From Planctomycetaceae bacterium (lineage in GTDB: Bacteria > Planctomycetota > Planctomycetia > Pirellulales > UBA1268), in the NCBI GenBank assembly GCA_947464585.1, contig CANHYS010000037.1:1-10186 (forward strand): DNA of 10,186 bases, given 5' to 3'. Under the pieces are notes generated by a model, which was given only the letters and a program-made list of their open reading frames with translations, searched no databases and had not been told where the DNA came from. How positions within the stretch are numbered: the stretch's first letter is position 1; each line of letters starts with the position of its first letter. Below are positions 6,181 to 10,186 of this stretch, in pieces. The position numbers and the translations under genes are program-made.

Positions 6181-9138
6181 TCACTTCAACTCGAGCATCC
6201 CGAAATCGTCGGGGTTGTTCCAGGACATGCCGCCGAGTGCGTCGAGCAGGGTGCGGTCCGTCAGTTGTCCGCCGGGGGAGCGATCGATATCGGTGACCAT
6301 CACGCCGAAGCCGAGGAGGCCGTCTTTGATGGGGCCGGCGAGATCCCTGTCGAGCGTTTGCCAGGGGATGGCCACCTCGTAGCGGGTCTCGTCTCCGTCG
6401 TGCTTCGCTGCCCAGGTGATGTCGCCCGGCTTCAGCGGAGCGTTGTGCCGGAAGGCGAGCAGGCCGCCGTTCGCAGAAGAGAGGGCGACGCAGATCTTCT
6501 GCCGGGCCGCCCACGATGGTTTGTCGGGCCGGAGCGAAACCCCGATCTGCAGTGCGTCCTCGGTCCACGACTCGGCGGCTGAACGCTCCTGAACATGCGA
6601 GGCGTCGCGGATCTTGAATCCGAGATAGAGGGCGGTGTCGTCATACTGGGCACCGATCCGCAGGGCCGTCGCCTCCGACAACGCCGGCTGCGCCTTGTCG
6701 ACGGTGGCCTGGAACAGTTCCAGGTTCCAATCGTCGAGGGTGCCGTCGATCGCGGGCGGAGCCGCCGCCCGCTGGGCCGCGATCCCCCGCCGTTGCAGCG
6801 GGGCGGCGAATCGGCAGGTGGCGCCTTTCCCGTCCGTGAAGACCAGGAACAGGTCGCCAGAGGGCGTTAACGATCCCGTGACGGCCGCCAAGTCGAACGT
6901 GACCTCGCGCCGTTCGCCAGGCTTGAGCGCGACCTCCTGTTTCGCGAGCACGCGGCCGCCGTGGACGACGGCGAGGCTGCCGGCGATATCGACGTTTCTT
7001 GCGCTCATGACCGCGATCGCCATGAGGTTCGGGCCGGTCTTGTCGTTGATAGACGTCGCCTGGATAGGGCAGGCGACATCGATGAGCATGGTTTCCAAAA
7101 GTGCTACAGTCACCGCGTCAAACGCCCCGACGAGCTTCGGTCCCGCGGCGGCGGCGTCCGGAATTCGCAGCGTGCCGGGGCCGCCGCCCGCGTCGCGCCA
7201 GGTGCCATCCGCGAAGAGGCGGATGGCAGCCTCTGGCCGACCGGGAAACGCAGCCACGGTTTCGCCCGCGAATCCGCTCGGCCGCTTCGTCGCGCGGGCC
7301 GCCGCAGGCTCGAGCGGCACCGCAGCGGGCGCCACGCCGCGGAGCCAGACGGGAATCGGGCCGATCTCGATCGTCGCCACGCCGCCGAGGCATTCGAGAG
7401 GCTTCGCATTGCCCATCGGATCGAGCACCGAAACGCCCGGCGCGGCCCCCACCGGCACGGCAACGGATCGCCGCCTGCCATCTCTCGACCAGACCGCGAG
7501 CAGACATTCGCCCGCGCGGTCGAAGGCATAGCCGAGGACTCCTTCATCGAGATACTCGATCGCTCCCAACGACCGGCTGCCCTCGAGCAGACGAGTGGCC
7601 GTGGCAACGGCCATGAAGACCGGCTTGGGCGCGGTGTGCGTCGCTCCAAAGGCCGGATGCGGCGACGTGAGGTTGTAGAGCAGGCCGCCGCCATTGCGTC
7701 CGGCGTCGGCCGTGTAGAAGAAGAAGGTGGTGTCGACGCCCTCGCCGAGCGTGATCAGGTGCCCGCGCATGAATCTGGCCGCCTCGCTTCGCAGCGCCTC
7801 GGGATCGAGGGTCGGCGGACGGCCCGCCCACCACGTGCCCCATTCGGTCTGGATGATCTTCGACCCCGCCGGCAGATGGGCCCGGGTCATCGCAACCAGA
7901 GCGCGCATGTCGGCCACCATACCGCCGTCCTCCGGAGTGCCGGGGGCGAGGGAGTAGGCATGCGTCAGCAAGCCATCAAGATGCTCGCCGAGCCCTTTGG
8001 TGAAGAGCCGCTCGAGAAGCTCGTTGCCCTTCTTGAGTACGCCGTAATTGGGGCCGAGCAGCAGTCCGTTGGGATCGTTCTCACGGATCGCCTCCCGGGC
8101 GACCCTGTACATCTCGATGAAGGCCTCGTCGGTTCCGCGCCAGTGCCAGTCGGGCTCCCAATGAATCTGGTAGTAGTTCCGCGCCTGCCCGGGAAACAGC
8201 GTGGCCCGGCGCACGGCCTGCTCGGCGACCAGCTTGGCGACGAGGGATTTGTAGACGCCGAAGTCCTTGGGCGGGTAGCGCTGCCCGGCCTCGGTAACCG
8301 CGTTGCCGCCCTCCTGCGAGAGCGATCGGCCCTCGGGGACGTCGGCCAGCCAGGCGGGGACGGAGTGCAGATCCACGAGCAGGCACAGCCCGGCCTTGGC
8401 CTCGTCGTTCGGCGTCTTCCGGAATGTCTCGGGATCAAGAACCGGCTGGTAGGAGTCGGCGGCTTTTCCGAAGATTTCCCCGAGCCGCCTGTTGAGGTAG
8501 ATCCATTTCGCGCCGAGCAGCGGATAGACCGGATCGACAAAGTCACCTTTGCCAATTTCGCCACTGGCGATGAAATTCGTGCCCTGCGCGCCGAAACGTG
8601 AATCATCGACCCGGGCGAGAGCCTGCCGCTCGATCGAAGGCAACACCCCGTAGGCGGCGAATCCGGGCGGCCGCGTGCCCATCTGCGGCAGCGTCTCGCC
8701 CGAGCGTTTCAGAGAGACATGCACCTCGAAATATCCGGCGCCGTAGTCGCCCATCGCGAGGGTCGTGCTCCAGCGGGCATCGCCTTTCGGTACGGCGACT
8801 TCCCCCTTGGCCCTGACGGTCCCCTGATAGTCGTTGACCGTCCAGATGAGCTTCTCGTCGGCCGTGCGGCGGCCATCGATGGCCACCCAGAGTGAAACCG
8901 GCTCTCCGGACTCGTACACGGGGCAGCGGGGCTTGGTGGTGAACTCCGCGAGAACCTGGAGCCGCGGGGTGAGTGGTGGCTCCGCCCCGGCGGCGTTCCC
9001 ATCCGCTCCCTGGCTGGCACTCGCATGCATCAGGCACAGGCCGATGGCGAGCAGCAGGCAGAGACGGCGCAAACGGTGGCTGATCGTCGCGTTGTTGGGT
9101 CGTATCCGGGCAGCCACCGGGCGGAGGGAGCGGTTCAT
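6181..9138 (-). CDS. Exported multidomain glycoside-hydrolase-like protein with C-terminal CBM9-like domain
   Basis: 985 residues from the ATG at 9138. An in-frame ATG at 9261 would add 41 residues, but it lies upstream of the likely promoter and operator, and the export signal (basic N-region, then RLRRLCLLLAIGLCLMHASASQGADG, about 22-47) fits the downstream start. Domains: a beta-sandwich (about 60-155); a TIM-barrel-like region (about 165-490) with IHWEPDW (E328, candidate acid/base) and IIQTEWGTWW (E432, candidate nucleophile), spacing and context like clan GH-A enzymes; beta-rich linkers (about 500-770); and a CBM9/DOMON-like domain (about 797-985) starting DGTLDDW and containing SWTEDALQIGV. 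The GH family cannot be named safely; GH39- or GH5-like is possible. It probably attacks a polysaccharide outside the cytoplasm. It leads the operon with the SGNH lipoprotein, and a perfect operator copy lies 80 nt upstream. Confidence 0.9.
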   Translation of the reverse strand: MNRSLRPVAARIRPNNATISHRLRRLCLLLAIGLCLMHASASQGADGNAAGAEPPLTPRLQVLAEFTTKPRCPVYESGEPVSLWVAIDGRRTADEKLIWTVNDYQGTVRAKGEVAVPKGDARWSTTLAMGDYGAGYFEVHVSLKRSGETLPQMGTRPPGFAAYGVLPSIERQALARVDDSRFGAQGTNFIASGEIGKGDFVDPVYPLLGAKWIYLNRRLGEIFGKAADSYQPVLDPETFRKTPNDEAKAGLCLLVDLHSVPAWLADVPEGRSLSQEGGNAVTEAGQRYPPKDFGVYKSLVAKLVAEQAVRRATLFPGQARNYYQIHWEPDWHWRGTDEAFIEMYRVAREAIRENDPNGLLLGPNYGVLKKGNELLERLFTKGLGEHLDGLLTHAYSLAPGTPEDGGMVADMRALVAMTRAHLPAGSKIIQTEWGTWWAGRPPTLDPEALRSEAARFMRGHLITLGEGVDTTFFFYTADAGRNGGGLLYNLTSPHPAFGATHTAPKPVFMAVATATRLLEGSRSLGAIEYLDEGVLGYAFDRAGECLLAVWSRDGRRRSVAVPVGAAPGVSVLDPMGNAKPLECLGGVATIEIGPIPVWLRGVAPAAVPLEPAAARATKRPSGFAGETVAAFPGRPEAAIRLFADGTWRDAGGGPGTLRIPDAAAAGPKLVGAFDAVTVALLETMLIDVACPIQATSINDKTGPNLMAIAVMSARNVDIAGSLAVVHGGRVLAKQEVALKPGERREVTFDLAAVTGSLTPSGDLFLVFTDGKGATCRFAAPLQRRGIAAQRAAAPPAIDGTLDDWNLELFQATVDKAQPALSEATALRIGAQYDDTALYLGFKIRDASHVQERSAAESWTEDALQIGVSLRPDKPSWAARQKICVALSSANGGLLAFRHNAPLKPGDITWAAKHDGDETRYEVAIPWQTLDRDLAGPIKDGLLGFGVMVTDIDRSPGGQLTDRTLLDALGGMSWNNPDDFGMLELK

Positions 9139-9217
9139 AGAGGATTCCGGAGGATGTTTGGAAAGCAGGCGATGAGGCCGGCCACGGGCTGCGGCACCTC
9201 GGCTTCTCCGCGCTTTA

Positions 9218-9230
9218 CTTATACGATAAG
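9218..9230. promoter_or_regulatory. Operator copy 3 (GH/SGNH operon)
   Basis: CTTATACGATAAG, identical to 3119-3131 more than 6 kb away. It lies upstream of the glycoside hydrolase start and overlaps the likely -10 of its promoter. A 13-bp AT-rich perfect repeat in two intergenic regions of a GC-rich window is unlikely by chance. This is the main evidence that the FadR-type regulator encoded at 2911-2135 also controls this operon. Confidence 0.75.
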
Positions 9231-9251
9231 ATTTCAGCTCAGGAGCTACAA
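9223..9251 (-). promoter_or_regulatory. Possible sigma70-type promoter of the GH/SGNH operon
   Basis: The minus strand reads TTGTAG (9251-9246), 17 bp, TATCGT (9228-9223). Both hexamers are imperfect but the spacing is ideal, and the -10 falls inside operator copy 3. The predicted transcript would have a leader of about 75-80 nt. The upstream in-frame ATG at 9261 lies before this promoter, supporting the later start at 9138. Confidence 0.45.
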
Positions 9252-9308
9252 TCGCTCTCACTCGTGACGCTTCTCCGCCGCCGTGAGAACGGTCTGCCGT
9301 TCAAAAGG

Positions 9309-9337
9309 TTGGCGTTCCCGCGACTAAACCGTATCGT
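9309..9337 (+). promoter_or_regulatory. Probable sigma70-type promoter of the SDR gene
   Basis: TTGGCG (9309-9314), a 17-bp spacer, TATCGT (9332-9337), about 30 nt before the ATG at 9368. The -10 is the same TATCGT core found in the operator motif, but the second operator half is not conserved here. Confidence 0.5.
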
Positions 9338-9352
9338 CACGATGGAATCGTG
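9333..9352. promoter_or_regulatory. Overlapping palindromes at the SDR transcription start
   Basis: Two perfect inverted repeats overlap: ATCGT-C-ACGAT (9333-9343) and CACGAT-GGA-ATCGTG (9338-9352). They cover the end of the -10 and the predicted transcription start, so ATCGT/ACGAT half-sites occur three times in 20 bp. This is a plausible operator, either degenerate for the FadR-type protein or for another regulator. Confidence 0.45.
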
Positions 9353-9367
9353 CCCCGGGAGATACCG

Positions 9368-10186
9368 ATGCAGCAGGCAGTGGCGGGCTTCGCGCAGCAA
9401 CGCCTCGCTCCCCTTGCGAGCCGCGTCGTGATCGTCACCGGGGCGGCCCGCGGCCTGGGCCGTGCCATCGCCACGGGCTGCGCGGCGGCTGGAGCGAAGG
9501 TCGTGCTCGCCGACCGCGAGGCCGCGGAGGCCGAGGCGGTGGCTACCGAACTGCGGGCAGCCGGCGGTGAGGCGCTGGCCGTACCGACCGACGTGTCCAA
9601 GCTCGACGACCTCCGCCGGCTCTGCGACGCCGCGGTCGCGCGGTTCGGCCGGATCGACGGCCTCGTCAACAACGCCGGCGTGAACTACGTGAAGCCGGTG
9701 CTGGAGGTGACCGAGGAGGAATGGGACCGGGTCCTCGACGTCGATCTCAAAGGCTCGTTCTTCCTCACGCAGTTCGCGGCCCGCCAGATGGTCGCCCAGC
9801 AGCCTTCCGGCGGGGCGATCGTGCAGATCGCCAGCGTCCACACGCTCGCCGCCGTGGCCGGCGCGGCCCCTTACGATGCCGCCAAGCATGGCATGGTCGG
9901 CTTCACCAAGGCGGCGGCAGTCGAACTCGCGCCACACGGCGTGCGGGTGAACGTGCTGTCACCGGGCCTCTGTCGCACGACGATCTGGAACGACCTCATC
10001 GCCGCCGCTCCGAGCGAACAGGCCTGCCTCGACTACTGGAAGTCGCAGATTCCGGGGCAGCGGCTGATCGAGCCGGAGGAGATCGCGGATGCCACCGTGT
10101 TTCTGCTCTCCGCCGCCTCCCGCAGCATCACCGGCGCCAATATCATGGCCGATCTCGGCATGACGAGCCTGCTCGTCAGCCGCGAG
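9368..10186 (+). CDS. Short-chain dehydrogenase/reductase (SDR), classical type (open at window end)
   Basis: 273 residues read from the ATG at 9368 with no stop before the edge. Since classical SDRs have about 250 residues, only a few should be missing. The cofactor motif is TGAARGLG (about 25-32), an acidic residue follows the second strand (LADRE), NNAG is at about 100-103, the catalytic Ser is in QIASVH, and YDAAK supplies the catalytic Tyr and Lys. GVRVNVLSPG is the usual block after the active site. The acidic residue after beta-2 suggests NAD(H). GGGAG 6 nt before the ATG supports the start. It is a cytoplasmic oxidoreductase for a sugar, polyol or other alcohol, substrate unknown. It is divergent from the GH/SGNH operon, sharing a 229-bp intergenic region, which suggests a common pathway. 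Confidence 0.94.
   Translation, partial: MQQAVAGFAQQRLAPLASRVVIVTGAARGLGRAIATGCAAAGAKVVLADREAAEAEAVATELRAAGGEALAVPTDVSKLDDLRRLCDAAVARFGRIDGLVNNAGVNYVKPVLEVTEEEWDRVLDVDLKGSFFLTQFAARQMVAQQPSGGAIVQIASVHTLAAVAGAAPYDAAKHGMVGFTKAAAVELAPHGVRVNVLSPGLCRTTIWNDLIAAAPSEQACLDYWKSQIPGQRLIEPEEIADATVFLLSAASRSITGANIMADLGMTSLLVSRE

Noticed and set aside
6155..6568. 138-codon upstream extension of the SGNH hydrolase
   Set aside because: It overlaps the end of the preceding gene in another frame, is Arg-rich and without motifs, while the ATG at 6154 has a strong SD and starts a lipoprotein signal peptide.
6961..8601. 546-codon plus-strand open frame
   Set aside because: It is antisense to the glycoside-hydrolase-like gene; its composition (rich in Arg, Gly, Ala, Asp) is that of a GC-driven shadow.
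9139..9261. 41-codon upstream extension of the glycoside-hydrolase-like protein
   Set aside because: It would place the operator and likely -10 within the coding region and bury the export signal behind an Arg-rich leader.
1..10186. tRNA, rRNA, CRISPR array, insertion sequence or phage genes
   Set aside because: I found no regularly spaced repeats, transposase or phage-like proteins, or cloverleaf-like sequence; nearly all DNA is accounted for by the listed genes.

Overview
The window looks like a chromosomal piece of a planctomycete (Pirellulales-like). The main evidence is a DUF1559 protein with a prepilin-type N-terminus followed by a small transthyretin-like lipoprotein, a pair that is heavily amplified in that phylum. 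High GC content, many exported enzymes and weak or absent Shine-Dalgarno sequences before several genes agree with this. The species cannot be told from the sequence.

Layout. (1) 1-2911, minus strand: a FadR-subfamily GntR regulator (2911-2135, GTG start) overlaps by ATGA an exported right-handed beta-helix protein resembling GH28/pectate-lyase proteins (2138-708). A CtBP-like D-2-hydroxyacid dehydrogenase follows (670 to the window edge, cut off). (2) 2912-3271: a 360-bp divergent regulatory region. (3) 3272-4688, plus strand: DUF1559 pseudopilin-like protein, then a small lipoprotein. (4) 4689-4768: a long inverted repeat between convergent genes, probably a two-way terminator and possibly a REP-type element. 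(5) 9138-4769, minus strand: a two-gene operon encoding a 985-aa exported glycoside-hydrolase-like protein with a C-terminal CBM9-like domain, then an SGNH/GDSL-type hydrolase lipoprotein. (6) 9139-9367: a divergent promoter region. (7) 9368 to the window end, plus strand: a short-chain dehydrogenase/reductase, still open at the edge.

The most informative signal is not a gene. A 13-bp near-palindrome, CTTATACGATAAG, occurs perfectly at 3119-3131 and 9218-9230 and with one changed base at 2950-2962. All three copies lie in intergenic DNA and overlap plausible -10 elements: two upstream of the regulator and one upstream of the glycoside hydrolase operon, 6 kb away. The simplest reading is that the FadR-type protein represses itself, the beta-helix/dehydrogenase genes and the GH/SGNH operon as one regulon. 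A degenerate version covers the -10 of the DUF1559 promoter, and half of the motif lies in the -10 of the SDR promoter.

Taken together this looks like a small carbohydrate-utilisation locus: exported or lipid-anchored enzymes for a decorated glycan, two cytoplasmic NAD(P)-dependent oxidoreductases for a released sugar or sugar acid, and a metabolite-responsive repressor. The substrate cannot be read from the sequence.
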